A stretch of DNA of 64,000 nucleotides from Styela clava (Eukaryota; Chordata; Ascidiacea; Stolidobranchia; Styelidae), in the NCBI RefSeq assembly GCF_964204865.1, contig NC_135250.1:24481395-24545394 (forward strand). Direction: 5' to 3'. Under the pieces are notes generated by a model. The model was not told where the DNA came from, did no database searches, and saw only the letters and a program-made list of their open reading frames with translations. A program made the translations under genes and the position numbers. Every line of letters begins with the position of its first letter. Positions within the stretch are counted from its first letter, which is position 1. Below, piece by piece: positions 34,207-46,739 of this stretch.

Positions 34207-36736
34207 TTAATTTTCAAAATATCTCATACCAACATAAGATATAATCGCTATTATTAGAAAAACCAGTGTTCCCAAAAAGATTTTAAATCGTCTGTGTAAA
34301 TCCTCCATCAAGCCGCAATCGTGTTCCCATTTGTTGGCCAACAGTTTGTGAGTCATGTTAGCTTTAATGTTTTTCCTCGGGAAAGGTTTGTCCGGGATTT
34401 CTTGATTTAGAAAGTTGCACAATGGTTCCCAGCCATCTTTAACGTTATAGATTAAGAGTTTGTTGCTCGGGCATGTTGACTTAACATATAAATTGTGCTG
34501 TCGATATCTGGACCTGAGGATAAATATGGTATTTGTTAAACTTACGTGACAAAGTCGAAACAAATGGATCTAGAAAACGTTTCATCCATTCAACACGAAC
34601 CTGCTCATAAAGAGCTTTTTCGTGTTAAATGGATGAAACGTTTTGTATAGTCAGACGCAATATTTAGACATTATAAGAAATGAAATTGATTGCCTGATTT
34701 CCAATTTCATGCTCGAATATATGGACAGAAACGTTACACGTCAGTACTGGTACGTTAAAGATTGAGAGCCGAGTTTGATGAAAAGAACAACGGACAAGCA
34801 ATGGTCATCATGCATTATGTAATGACAAAATGTTCACCCACAATTGAATTAAAAAACCTAAATTTTCATTGAAATATCGGGTACTCCCGAAGTATGTGAA
34901 CCAAGATGGCGGAACGTAGTATGTGTACTAGGTTTGGGTTAGGCCATAATTTCAAGTACAAATACTACGGGAGTCACTTGGATAGTCCCCGAACTCGTAA
35001 TAGAACTGAAAAGAGAAAAAATGAAATAAAATTACGGCCCAACCCTAAACTGATACACATACTACGTTCCGTGTCCGCCATCTTGGTTCACATACTTCGG
35101 GAGTACCGAATATCGGGTCTAAAATATTTAGAAGACATCTGAGAATAAACTAAAAGTAATACCTTCAATCTACAACCATTTTACACATAATTGTGATCGG
35201 TATTAAAATGTTATGCTAAAATCCCCTTCGGGGACATAATTTTTTTTATATCTCTCTGTTTAGGAATAAAGCAGCGAAAACCAACCTCAAGAAAGCTTCA
35301 ATTGGTGTTCCATAAAAACGTTGAACTCCAAGACAAGCAATGAGAAATACGGAAGTTTGTTTTTCGAATCTGCGAAACACCGATCCCACGAGCAACTGAT
35401 AGATTTTCATGAGTAATTCACTTTTTCTAAAAAAATAAATTAAATGTATCTCTCATTTCATCCCGCCTTGCTCACATTCTTTTTTTTCGACTCATACTCT
35501 CGCTGAGTATTCTCTTCATTTTTTCTCTCGTTTAACTTTTTTTTTATTTCTATCTATTCTCTCTTTTTTCTTATTCTATTAATAGTCTTGTTTTTCTTTT
35601 CTCTAGGTCCGATCCATCTTTCGTCATGAAGATTGTCTACCCAGTGTAATACACCCTAAGTAATGTGGTGTGGATGTTTGAACCCAAAATTTGAACCTGC
35701 GATCTCATTTTAGTTGGGCCAAACGCTCTCAACAACTATGCCCTAGCGACTGTTTCAGTTTGCTCGGCAACACTTACTCGTTGCATTAAAAAAAATAAAA
35801 AATAAAAGAATCAGAAATTATTCACGGTGCGTATTGGTTTCCAACTTCATACTGGTTTTTGACGCTTTCATACCATTCGTCTTCGCTGGATCGAATCGTC
35901 AAAATCACCTGTTAAAAATATAGTTCTGTAATTTCGTTTTTAAATAGGTCAACAAGCTTCATATATACCGAAAAAGTCTCAAACGCTTTTCTCCTTAATA
36001 GCACTCTGAAATCAATTCATGAAACGGCTAATGATAATTATTTTTGCGATCTTTTATCGATAGACATAAGTACACAAATATTTTTCGCCAACACTATGAA
36101 GCTCCATTAAGGGTTTTCCTATTAATCTCGGGGAGAAGAAAGTCGATAAGACGTCTTCTAATGCTGTCATTTCGGTATGTATTTAATCTCATAAATACAT
36201 TCTCATGGAATTCAGTACCTAGCCCTAACCCTGTTATTGTTGGGTTAGGTTAATACTAAAATCACTGAGATCAAACAACAATCCAACCCTCATTTTGCTC
36301 ACGTTTCAGTACCTACTTTAGCATCAGGAAATGCCTCCATGATTTGTTCCCACACTGCAACTGCTGGCCAGTCCATCACTGCATCAACATCTTCTAGACT
36401 TTGTTGATAATCTTCTGTCGTAACTTTGTTGTTGAGAATCTGGTCAACAAATATTAGCAATGCTGGGATTCAAAAGTTTTATAACTGTTTGTATACCTCT
36501 TGTATCGAACGAACTCTTGTATCGAATTCAATTCCTAACAACCGATGAAATCGCATACCAAAATGGCACCTGTAAATGCTATTTTTCTTTTCTAGCTGTA
36601 CACTTACCTTGTCCCACAATTCCTTTTCGTAAAAAAATTGCTCGTACACATCATGCACATTATAACCAAGTATTCTTAACGCCTCAGCAATAGACTTTGT
36701 ACCAGTTTTTTGAAGACCAGCGCATATAATCTTCAT
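34207..36736 (-). CDS. Sulfotransferase-like protein, tail-anchored (gene 1 of 4, 260 aa)
   Basis: Five exons: 36608-36736, 36317-36439, 35826-35908, 35286-35426, 34207-34513, joined in frame with phases 0, 0, 2, 2. All donors are GT and all acceptors AG. The protein opens MKIICAGLQKTGTKSIAEAL, whose GLQKTGTKS is the 5'-phosphosulfate loop that binds PAPS. Exon 2 gives a conserved DYQ...WEQIMEAFPDAK block. Exon 3 gives VILTIRSSEDEWYESV, the likely 3'-phosphate-binding strand with Arg90. Exon 5 carries SRYRQHNLYVKSTCP, an LLIYNVKDGWEPLCNFLN block and DCG, then a C-terminal helix IFLGTLVFLIIAIISYVGM. This fits the Sulfotransfer_4-type family of about 220-260 residues. The acceptor substrate is unknown. 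A foldback MITE lies in intron 4. Exon 4 is the most divergent part. Confidence 0.88.
34880..35107. mobile_element. Foldback MITE in intron 4 of sulfotransferase gene 1
   Basis: GGTACTCCCGAAGTATGTG at the left pairs with CACATACTTCGGGAGTACC at the right. The arms contain CCAAGATGGCGGA and its complement. The flanks GAAATATCG and GAATATCG are nearly identical, suggesting an 8-9 bp target duplication. Confidence 0.88.
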
Positions 36737-37689
36737 TGTGAAACTTAGATCAAAAACGCATTTACAGCAGACAACAAAACAAGTCACTACATTTGATTAG
36801 CTGAAACAAAGCTATATTTATTGATTACGAACAGTGAATCATCGCACGGTTAACGCAATGCGAACTTTCAAACGAACTGGTCAGTCCACGCTTACTCACG
36901 CCGATGCCCGCAGCTAGGTATCAAAATATTATGCACACGTGATCTATTGATCTATTTAACTTGTGCAGCTACGGTCATTTTTCAGCGTAGTATTCTTGAC
37001 AGCCGCGAGCATGGTATTAATTGTAAATCCTTCACAATCTCGAGCCCCCAGTTAAAATGGTTGAATATAGGTTTCTGTTTTGCGCCCTTTGATACACTTC
37101 ATGACACTTCTATAGCTATGGCTTGATTAAATGGTGAACCTAGGCCTCTCCTGTTACCAAGTCAGGCATTGGGTTACAACTTACAATATCTAGTCATTTG
37201 TTTTATTTAAATAGACTTGATAGCGGTAGAATCCGTAACCAACAAGTGGTTATGTGAGCCACCCTATGTCGTTCGATTACACTCGAAGCTGCGTTCTGAC
37301 AATTTCTTGACTTTAATAATTCTGAAATTCTTATAAATAAATTTGTCTACTCATTCACTCTTCTCTGTGTGTGTGCGCAAGCGTGTTTGTGTGTGTGCGC
37401 GCGACTTAAATAAAAATATATATAATTTATGTCATATCTATCTTGAGAGGTTTTTGTGTAGTGTATATTATTATATGCAATATATGGCAATCTCCTGCAC
37501 TTTGTTCTTTGCAATATCGTACAACCTTCTATCCGTTAACCCTGAATTAAAAAACACGAAATGGACTGACCGGTCTCTGGACTAGTTATTACACTCAAGT
37601 ATTGTCTAAATTGTCACAAAGTGTATTTTACCGGCAATGGTACTTTTGTGCACATGTATATATGATAAATTTCTATCTTGTTATACATA
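36737..37689. other. Intergenic upstream of sulfotransferase gene 1
   Basis: No further gene supported. Contains a GTGTGTGCGC-type simple stretch at 37363-37400. The promoter of gene 1 must lie here, but I see no clear TATA box close to its start. Confidence 0.45.
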
Positions 37690-38018
37690 TACCATGTTTC
37701 CCCGAAAATATGACAGGGTCTTATTTCAATTATCTTTCGAAAAATAACGCTGGAGCTTATTTTGGGGGGATGTCTTTTATTTTCGTTTATCAAAAACAAT
37801 ATTACAACGTACAGAATAAGAGATTTACAAATGTACAAAATACGAAAACCGATAACCATTTACTTATAAATAACACGTTTTCTTCTCTCCTACGTTTTAT
37901 ATTTAATCATTCAAAACGCGTAGTGAGATTTCTCGCTATCGAATAGGTCAAAAAAATTTCGCGCTTACGAATCATTCTTAAAATTCAGGCTAGATCTTAT
38001 TTTCGAGGAAACACGGTA
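37690..38018. mobile_element. TA-flanked MITE with TACCRTGTTTCC ends
   Basis: The left end is TACCATGTTTCCCCGAAAAT and the complement of the right end is TACCGTGTTTCCTCGAAAAT. GGTCTTATTT motifs lie next to both ends. A second copy at 44573-44954 shares ends and interior (TTATCAAAAACAA, CCATTTACTTATAAATA). No coding capacity. Confidence 0.75.
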
Positions 38019-39491
38019 CTATATTAGGTGAGGTCATAGTTGTGTAAAACTTCATTTATGTAAGTCCACTGATTCACTTCAAGAAGCGAGTACTTTACGC
38101 GAGCTCTATTTACGTATAAATATACTGAACGCTTTTAGACTCACATTTATACTATACAGTTGTTTTACAATTTACATAAAGGTCTGATCTCATTTAAACA
38201 AATCAGAACACATAAAGGAATAAACAAGTATTTTATTAAAAGGCATTAATTATATAACACAGAAGTAGAAATCACTAGGTGATAAATTGATTTTTCATAT
38301 TTATAATATAATAATTGCATTGAATTTGCATGAATAACAAATTGCATTGATAAGCACAACAGGTAGATTGTCGGTTTTTTCAGTAAATTTTGTAATGTTG
38401 TTTTTGACGGCGACCAATGAGTATCTAAACATTATCATATAAAAGGTTGAGATATAAATTTCCATACGTGGGAAAGCCAAGGAAAAATAATTCCACAATG
38501 ATTCTAAGTCTAGAAATAATAATGAGTAATAACGGTTACTATCGATTAAACAGAGTGGTTGCTAGAAAAGCAGAAAATTTGTCAAACAGCTATCTATTTT
38601 TACAAAGAAAAACTTTTACAAAGTCATTTAAAAGCATAGGTTATGTTACACTGAACATTACATAAATCCAATAGAACCTAAACGGTATCGACTTAAGCCT
38701 AGAACTTAAAAGAAATTAAAACGTATTTAAAAAAGATGAGTAAGCATGCATTTTATTTAAGATCTCGTGTATAAGACTTGTGCTACTGAACACGAAGTGG
38801 ACTAATGAATCGTTTTGTTAAATTGTTGTTGTAAGCATTCTTCTTGTTTTAGATGTAGTGAAAAAGTTGCTCCCTCTTTAACTACTGAACCAATTTCTTT
38901 GAAATTCTCAGTAGTTGAAGTATTGTTGCCGGTTGAATGATTTATTTATTTCATTTATTTCTGTGGTCTCAATGGGATCTGTTGAAGTACTGGACTGTAA
39001 CCGTACTGTAAAATATTTGACACTACTTTGCCTTCGTGTCCATATATTTGAGCATTGCTCTCCTGTATTTTTAAGGCACACTTCATTTGAGTTACAAACC
39101 GAGGTTGCATATATACTTTGCATAAAACTTTTTTGGAATTTGGGTAAGATATCACAAAACTTTAATTAAGTTGTTAACATCATCTTCATCTAAAATCAAC
39201 ATTTTATTGAAATGATCTAAGTAGTTTTTGGAAGAGAACATTCAAGTATTGACATGATAATTACTATGCATGAAATTGGGTCAGTAAAATATTAATGACA
39301 TTGATTGTAAAAATGGTGATCACAGTATTCTTTTCAAATACATAAAAAAATTAGCGTGGTTCAAATAACAATTAGAGTTGTAACGAACTTTGAGGGTCCA
39401 CATCAACACGTGAGAGCCCCAAACAAAATATTGAACTTTAAATAAAATAGTAGTAGTTTTGTTAATGAGCAATGATTTGTCCATTTGAAAA
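38019..39491. other. Intergenic with an unclassified dispersed repeat
   Basis: 38780-39000 resembles 31570-31800, 45575-45700 and 48050-48240. Shared phrases are GTGGAC-AATGCATCGTTTT, an AACTACTGAACCAATTTCTTTG motif and CTATTTATTTC near TGTGG. No other feature is supported. Confidence 0.45.
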
Positions 39492-39727
39492 GGTACTCCC
39501 AAAGTATGTCAACCAAGATGGCGGACACCTGTACGTAGTATGCGTAACAGGTTAGGGTTAGGCCATAACTTTATATTCAAATTTTTCTTATTTTAGTTTT
39601 ATTACGACTTCGGGGACTAGCCGAGTGACTCACGTAGTATTTGTACCTGAAATTATGGCCTAACTAACTTTTTACACATACTACGTTCCGGTGTCCGCCA
39701 TCTTGGTGCACATACTTTGGGAGTGCC
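39492..39727. mobile_element. Foldback MITE 15 bp beyond the stop of sulfotransferase gene 2
   Basis: GGTACTCCCAAAGTATGTC and CACATACTTTGGGAGTGCC form the ends, with CCAAGATGGCGGACACC arms. The right edge falls 15 bases past the gene 2 stop codon on the minus strand, so the element probably supplies most of that gene's 3' UTR. Confidence 0.85.
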
Positions 39728-39742
39728 CATTAAAATACTCAA

Positions 39743-42700
39743 TTACAGGAAGATACAATATATAAAGTATGCTAAAAACACAAACGACACGGCTAAAAAT
39801 GATCCTACTCTTATGTAGGTTTGCTTCAACATAACGGATCGAAATCCACAATCGTATTTCCATCGTTCCTTAACCACCTGTCTCGTCATTTCTGCTTGTA
39901 CATTTACAACTGGGAAAGACCTGTCTGGTATTTCTTTGTTTAAAAACGTACATAGTGGTTTCCAACCATCCTTAACGTTGTATATCAGTAACTTTTCCTT
40001 CGGACAAATAGACTTCACGTAACTATTGTGTTGGCGATACCGAGACCTAGGAAATTTTTTACCGGCAATGTGATAAAATCAGCGCTGTGTAGTCGGAGAT
40101 AATCGACAATCGACACCAAGTGCCGACTTCGGGCTGAAAAACAAATTGTTCGACTCCGGGTTGTGAGAAAATCGACTCCAACTTCAGGTCCAAACTCCAA
40201 AAAATTCAAATTTTGATGACAAAAAATACATACAAGCCTTTTTTCATTAAAAGACTGTTTAAGGAGGTTTGATAAAATTGATGATGTTTTAGTCGAAAGT
40301 TTTGACTATTTTATCACCAGGTCTGTAATTCTGACTCCGACCGGGGAATTCACAATTTGGGCTTCACTTCGAAGTTTAAAACACGACTCCATGCTATGAC
40401 CCCAGTGATAAAATGATGACACGACTCTCGACTTCCCAGCCTTAAGCACAACCTAAAAATCGCCAAAACATATCATGGAAACATAGCTACAATCTATCTA
40501 AGTTTAACTAAACAATTATCTATTTTGCAGGTCATAGAATTTTGCAGTTGGTTTCATTTGAATCGGTGTTTATTTGAGTTTCACTTCAATTCATACGCCT
40601 ACTGAGACATTAAAGTTTTTCACCTAATTCAATACTCGCCTATTATATACCGCCATAGTTGTACATTGTTTGCTTAAAATAAAAATTAGTTTTTCACCTC
40701 AGAAATGACTCCGGTAATGTTTGTCCATACATTCTCGATACCCCAATAGAAGCATTTGTAAATGCTGTTTCGATGTTATAAAACTGCAATGATAGAGGCC
40801 CAGTAACAAATTGAAACTGAAGTTGTCTAAGGAAATCGTTCTTCCTGGAAAAATCAAGTTCGAATTTAAACATTCAGATTTCAAAATGAAATTTAAAGTT
40901 AACCTAAAGGGTATCTAATTCGTTATTCTTTGATGATGAGGGGTAGACATTGTTGCTTAATACAACTAAAGAATTCAAATAAATAATTATCAGTAGAAAC
41001 AAATTTGTGCTTTATGTAAGCCGGTCGTAGAAAATCCTAGAAAAAGCTCATTCATACATTGACTTCAAAAATACACATTTACAAACTTTTACACTCTTCT
41101 ATTTTTCATTTCATCAAGACATGCATAAATTTACGGCAGTATAATGTGATCTTTTTCACCTGTATTTATTAGAAAACATCTGCATTGCGTAATTTATAAC
41201 CGCGAGGTGATGCTGAAGAGCATTGATTCTCCAGCGCCATCAAGCGGATCTATTTTTAGTTCATAATACTTCATTACTTCACCTTGCAAATTAAACAAGC
41301 TTGAAAGGCGCGAATGTATGTTTATTCGCCTTGTAATGGTAATAAATATGGACATGAAATGGCAATCATTACTGTTGAAGATGTGATTCATGCGCAACAC
41401 CTTAATTTCCTAAAACACAAATGTGAGCATACATGTATTGCATACAATTTGCAAGCAAATATGCGGCATATGTCTCCGCCAGTATTCAAATGCGTCGCTG
41501 CTTAACCTCTTGAACCCTGCTGTCCGGTTTACCGGCCAGTTTAACGCGTGAAAATCAATCCACTTTATTCCCTCATATCTTAAGAACCACAATATATATT
41601 TAAGTAAGTCTTATACTGTATGAAAGCTGGTCATTAGAACTATCTACACTTTAAATATTGCTGCTATATTTTCCAATTATCTGGGGATAATTAGCAAAAA
41701 AAGAGTGTATAAATTTATTTGATGAAAACAAAAATTAAATGTCAAAAATTGACTATTTTCTGCCTAAATAACCTAATATACAATCGACAACATATCTAGA
41801 GAATTTAAATAGCTTTTTAAAGACTTATCCAAAACGATTTTACGATAAGCCATTCAAATTTCATGGCCAAATATGTTTGATTTTCTGTAGATTTAACAGC
41901 GACGCTGTGTCAAAATGACGTTCTCATTGAAGCGAGGCTACGTCTCGTCACGCACAACTTTACGTATGTTACGGAAATGCAACAAAGCGTGACGATGTCC
42001 GCAATAACGTTACGTCGAGATGTTATTATTTAAATGACCGCAGAAAGTAATCAATTAACCCGATTTTACGCATTCAAAATTCGCACTACGCGTTGACTGC
42101 CCGCTCAAGCCCTTATTACGTTGTGGTAATTTTTAAATTGAATATTGCACTTCGTTGTGCTCGGAACAATGAAGAACATGAAAATATTATGCAGATAAAA
42201 GACACATTCTAAATCCAATATTGCACTTTGTTGTGCCACTCATACCGATGGTTGTTTGTTTCGTTACCTATGCATAGGTACTCTTTACAGTATTTGCATT
42301 TATATACTGTCTTGCATCGTTTCGGCAAGTCTTTGTCTTTAGCAGCTGGATTGGCTTTTTTGGCAATACTGTGAATTTTGCTGCATACGACGTATCTATT
42401 ATTAGAACTGGCGTTTCGCGGTTTATATATGTCGTGTCGTACGTTTAGTTGCAGTTTTTTTATTATCTGTTAAATCTTCTTGTGGTTGCACAATCTTGCA
42501 TTTTTTCGTCAACATCTTGCCTTTTCCAGCGGGATCTTCAAATAGTTGTTCTAGAAAATTGGGGATTGTGAATACTGAATACCCTTTTTGCTCTCATATT
42601 GTGAGGTTTGACAAAATTCATTAGGACGTAGGAATTGTACGTCGCCCACATGAAAAACTTCATGACTAAACGTCTTGGCCATTTATAATGCCTCCTGCAC

Positions 42701-45290
42701 TTTTGTAAGTGTGTCAACTGGTCGTTTTTATCACTACCTCCCACGAATGAATTATAATAAGCTTTCACTGCTGCTGGGCATGTTATTTCGTGTGTTTCGT
42801 CGGTGCTTCAATCCATACGGGGTTAATATCATATCGAAACTCGGCGACCGATGTCCCGCTGAGAACGTCGTCGTGAAAGTTATCTTGCGCATTTTGCCAC
42901 GCAATACGTTTCGAACGTACGTATCAACATCTTCATGACCTTAGTCACGTGATCGGCTTTTGCGTAGCTGCGTAATCAGTGCGTCATGGCCGCTTATCGA
43001 AGTTGTCCACCAGGCACACTGATACACAATTGGATATTTAAATATAAAATTGGTTATACGGCAGCCACAATAATAATTCCAATATCAACAAAAAGCTTAT
43101 GGGGAAATCTTTAAGAACATCAATTATTAGCAGTAAATTTTGTACCAAAATAACAAAATTTGGAGCCATAACTCACTTACATGCAAAAAAGTCACTGTTA
43201 GATTAGAGTCAATTTTATTAATTTTGACAAAATATATTTCGAAATGGAGAATACATTCTGAATGCACGATAAAATTTCCTTTCGATTGAAATGTCACACA
43301 ACGTGCTACCTATAATTGGTAAAAAGTTATAAGCGTGCCAAATAGCCAGTATTTAGACCTATTTTATTGTTCTACAAATATCGCACCGCGAATCTTCAGG
43401 GTGAGCGAGTAACTTCGCTCAGAGCCGTCAGAGTTCAAAGAGTTAAGGTCAGTTAACTTGACAAATCCATTAGGATTGAAATATATTCAATAATCTTACA
43501 CTTACACAACATATTCATTTGCAACCTCTCTCTGTTTGAAAACACTTCTAACCCATTCGTCTTCACTAGACCTGACCATCAATATTATCTGAAAAGTAAA
43601 AAGTATAGCAAATTGATTATAATGAGCACTAAGAGTTCGGTTGCTTCAACAGTACGAATGTTGGAATTGGAGATGTACTCCAATCGTGTACTTGAAGAAC
43701 ATTTGCAATCACCTTTGAGTTGAAAAATTATGACTCGGGGTTGCAAAAAATGTCCCCTTCGACTCCGCGTTCGTAACAAGCACGTTATTGTTTGAGGACG
43801 TCTAGTACACTTGATGTACTTTCATTTTTATTTAAATATTTTGCTCCCTTTTATTTATTATTGGAAGCCTGAAACTATGGCTCCCAAGAATTCAGAATTC
43901 CCCGACTCAGGGAAATTTGAAAATACGATCCCGGATCCATTGAAAACATGTCAAACTACAAATCCCGACTCTACCATCTTGGTCGAAATTCGATCCGTTT
44001 CTGCTTACCTTTGCATCGGGGAAAGCTTCATATATCTGTTCCCAGACTGCTATTGCAGGAAAGTCAGTCATTGCATCGACATTTTCTAAGATTCGTTGAT
44101 AGTCTTGTACGGTAACAGTGTTGTCCAGGATCTGGAAAAGTTGAAGATAAAATGACTTAAAAAATTTTGATCGAAAGTTTATATTATTTAGACTCGATCT
44201 TGGGTTGTTTCCTATACCCGAGAAGTATGTAACAATCATACTTGCTACGATATTATTCACATTCTCAGTCATGCCGTGTCCCACTCTTCACACTAAACAT
44301 ACTTGTCGCAATAGTATGTATCGAATTTCGTATGGCTACTCTAGCCTTATGCCAAAGTATTTGGTATATTCTAATTCTTAACCAAGAACCAAGCACGAAT
44401 ACCAATTCAAGTTCTCTCTTTTCCTCACAATATAAATATATCTTAACTCAGAACAGCGGAGTAAGTGTAGCAAATGGGCCCAGAGGGCTAAAGAAAGTGA
44501 AACCGCCATAATGGTCTGGATTTTGGGCAAAATAAGAGAGATTGATAAAACTAGCTATATATTTGCCAATACTACCATGTTTCCCCTAAAAATAAGACAG
44601 TATCTTATTTCAATTTTCTTCTGAAAAATAACACTACGGGATGTTTTTTAATTTTATTTATCAAAAACAAAAGTACAAAATAGAGAATTACGAGATTTTC
44701 AAATATACAAAATATGAAACCGATATCTCCCATTTACTTATAAATACCACGTTTTTATTTGAATAACTGCATAACATAGATAAAACATTAATCAAAACGA
44801 ATAGAAAAGTTTTCTTGCTATAGACTGGTTCAAAAAAATATTTTTGCGCTATTGACTAGGTCTTATCAGGGAGATGGCGTATATTTTAAATCGTTTTTAA
44901 AATTCCGGCTAGGTCCTATTTTTGCTCTGGGTTTTATTTTCGGGAAACACAGTACATGTATATCTCAAGAAAACAAAATTTTCGATAACTACTTCATGCA
45001 TATTTACGTTTTTTTTTATTTGAATTTGAATTGGTTGATGTGCAATAAATGGAATGAAATATAAGCCTTCAACAAATCGAAAAACCAAAACAAAAAACGC
45101 TTTTATTACCCCCATTCTCTGATTGTTTATTACTTACAAAAACTAAATATAAGAAACTTACTTTATTCCAGAGTTCTTTTTCGTGATGAAACTGTTCAAA
45201 TACATCATGTACATTATATCCAAGTATTCTCAGTGCTTCTGCGATAGATTTTGTGCCGGTTTTCTGTAGTCCTGCACATATTATCTTCAT
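39743..45290 (-). CDS. Sulfotransferase-like protein, tail-anchored (gene 2 of 4, 261 aa)
   Basis: Exons 45162-45290, 44009-44131, 43506-43588, 40698-40844, 39743-40046; phases 0, 0, 2, 2, with consensus borders such as GTAAGT-type donors after exons 1-3. Key residues: GLQKTGTKS at 7-15 (PAPS loop), DVDA-like NVDAMTDFPAIAVWEQIYEA in exon 2, IILMVRSSEDEWVRSV with Arg90 and Ser99 in exon 3, and FVTGPLSLQFYNIETAFTNA in exon 4. Exon 5 holds SRYRQHN, SICPKEKLLIYNVKDGWKPL and WKYDCGF, then a hydrophobic end GSFLAVSFVFLAYFIYCIFL with almost no residues after it. Intron 3 is enlarged by a 1.94 kb piggyBac-like element and intron 1 by a MITE. All exons are open, so I call it intact. The substrate is unknown. 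Confidence 0.9.
40047..40697. repeat. Degenerate GACTCC-rich repeat in intron 4 of gene 2
   Basis: Multiple imperfect GACTCCGAC, CGACTCCGGG and GACTCCAACTTC phrases over 40075-40445. Similar phrases appear at 43640-43980, 50200-50240, 60990-61170 and 33500-33610. I cannot define unit borders. Confidence 0.4.
41502..43446 (-). mobile_element. piggyBac-like element with TTAA ends, decayed
   Basis: The element is 41506-43442 between TTAA at 41502-41505 and 43443-43446, the target site of piggyBac transposases. The left end reads CCTCTTGAACCCTG; the complement of the right end reads CTCTTTGAACTCTGACGG. The minus strand keeps transposase relics, listed separately. It sits in intron 3 of sulfotransferase gene 2. 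Its length (1.94 kb) is below that of an autonomous element and most of the N-terminal coding is gone. Confidence 0.8.
42195..42800 (-). pseudogene. piggyBac-like transposase C-terminal relic (PGBD4-like)
   Basis: At 42538-42768 the minus strand encodes YYNSFVGGSDKNDQLTHLQK, the region around the last catalytic Asp, then a WPRRLVMKFFMWATYNSYVL helix as in DDE_Tnp_1_7 proteins. After stops and shifts, a second segment near 42200-42420 encodes RCKTVYKCKYCKEYLC with spaced His and Cys, the Cys-rich DNA-binding tail. Upstream the frame is broken within 60 bases. It is clearly non-functional. It differs from the piggyBac gene at 16.6 kb, which retains the N-terminal half instead. Confidence 0.85.
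44573..44954. mobile_element. TA-flanked MITE, second copy, in intron 1 of gene 2
   Basis: The ends TACCATGTTTCCCCTAAAAA and (complement) TACTGTGTTTCCCGAAAAT match the copy at 37690-38018, and interior segments align too. No coding capacity. Confidence 0.75.
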
Positions 45291-46554
45291 ACCGGTAAAT
45301 ATTTTTTATAATATACTGTATATTTGAATCTAAGGGGTTATATAATAAGATACGTATGTTTTTAGTAACAGTTTATACTTGGATTATGAGCTAAAGATTT
45401 ATCATGCTTCGCTGATTTTTTTTTTATACAAAACGTTTCCTCAATGGTGGATTTGATTATATTTTAGCATTTCAACTTCACCAAAGTCGAGAAAAATAAG
45501 ATCAAATTTTTGTTTGAGTTTGGGTGTCATGAGTGATAAAATATTAGATAAAAATACTCAATCATGCGACAAAAGTGGACCAATGCATCGTTTTCCTAAT
45601 TGATGTTGTTATTGTTGGATGGAAATCACTAACTTTACAAATAATGACCCAATTGACTTCAAAACTCAATACTTGTAGGCGGTTGCTAGAAGATTATCAC
45701 CTTTATTTTTCATCCAATTATTTCATAGGGAACACTTTTTATGTTCAATGGGAACATTTCATTTTTGTCGCACTTTTCCGCTATTCTTTTCATCAAACTT
45801 AATACTCATCTAAGGCTAAAAGATAAAAATGGGTCATTTCACCCTGAATACCAGAAATGTCGAATTGATTTCCGAGACGCGAAGAGCTCGTACGCGCTTC
45901 AAGCAGTACTGTGATCTGCAGGAACGAACTGCTTGTAACAGCAATGAGCTATAATGAGATATGAAGTTACAGTCGGGGTCGGGGTGGACAATTATTTCTT
46001 TGTTCAAACATCTGTTTGTCTCGCCTGTCCATACAAATGTAATTTAGCGCGGTACCTTACGAAGTGTTATATCAGGTCACTGAGCAGCGTTGCTGACTCA
46101 CCCATCTCTCGAAGGTGAAAGTAAATTATATTCGCTTGTTGCTTGGTCGGCCATGCAGGCTGAATGATCATGCTTGAAATGGGTGAATGCCCAAGGACAT
46201 CATTCCAGGCTGCTGACCTATGGCCGATATCCGTGTTAAACCGTACCACGTATTGTTCATAATATCCAATGCATTTTTTACTCATCCAGAACTTTTCAAG
46301 GCATTTACTTTTTTGTTTTGTTTTGTGAGCAAAAATAAAATAGAAAGCAGAATGCCATGGGTTTATCTTGTAACAATACCACAATCTCTTTTTATCGGCA
46401 TTCAAAAACAGTGGCATATTGCGCAATCGATCTTTAACGCATCCGCCATCGTAGAAACACTAATCAGTTGCAAGGGGACACCTTTTAGTTCGCATTAGTT
46501 TAGCATAATGTTATGAAGTTTTCTAATATTAACAGTAGAGAAGGTAAAAACGTG
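45291..46554. other. Intergenic between genes 2 and 3
   Basis: 45310-45325 contains TATTATAAAAAATATT close upstream of the gene 2 start. 45575-45700 is a copy of an unclassified dispersed repeat. A 119-codon minus-strand frame at 46067-46426 is not recognised, overlaps a plus-strand frame and has no exon borders, so I do not call it. Confidence 0.4.
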
Positions 46555-46739
46555 GGTACTCCTGAAGTCTGCGTACCATGATGGTGGACACCGGAACGCA
46601 GTATGTGTACCAGGTTAGGGTTAGGCCATAATTTTATTCCAATTTACCTTATTTTAGATCTATTAGGAGTTCGGAGACTAGCCAAGTGACTCCCGTAGTA
46701 ATTATATCTAAAATTATGGCCTAACCTTAACATAGCCAG
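46555..46739. mobile_element. Foldback MITE, right arm truncated
   Basis: Starts GGTACTCCTGAAGTCTGCG with GTACCAGGTTAGGGTTAGG and the conserved centre. The right arm breaks off after GGCCTAACCTTAAC. Confidence 0.7.

Noticed and set aside
34906-35142. Plus-strand frame starting MAERSMCTRFGLG
   Set aside because: It is a translation of foldback MITE arms; similar frames occur in other copies of the element.
36460-36693. Plus-strand frame opposite sulfotransferase gene 1 exon 1
   Set aside because: Antisense to a clearly conserved coding exon.
37602-37946. 114-codon plus-strand frame
   Set aside because: Most of it is the interior of the MITE at 37690-38018.
46067-46426. 119-codon minus-strand frame
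   Set aside because: No recognisable motif, no splice borders, and an overlapping plus-strand frame of similar quality; it may be repeat-derived.
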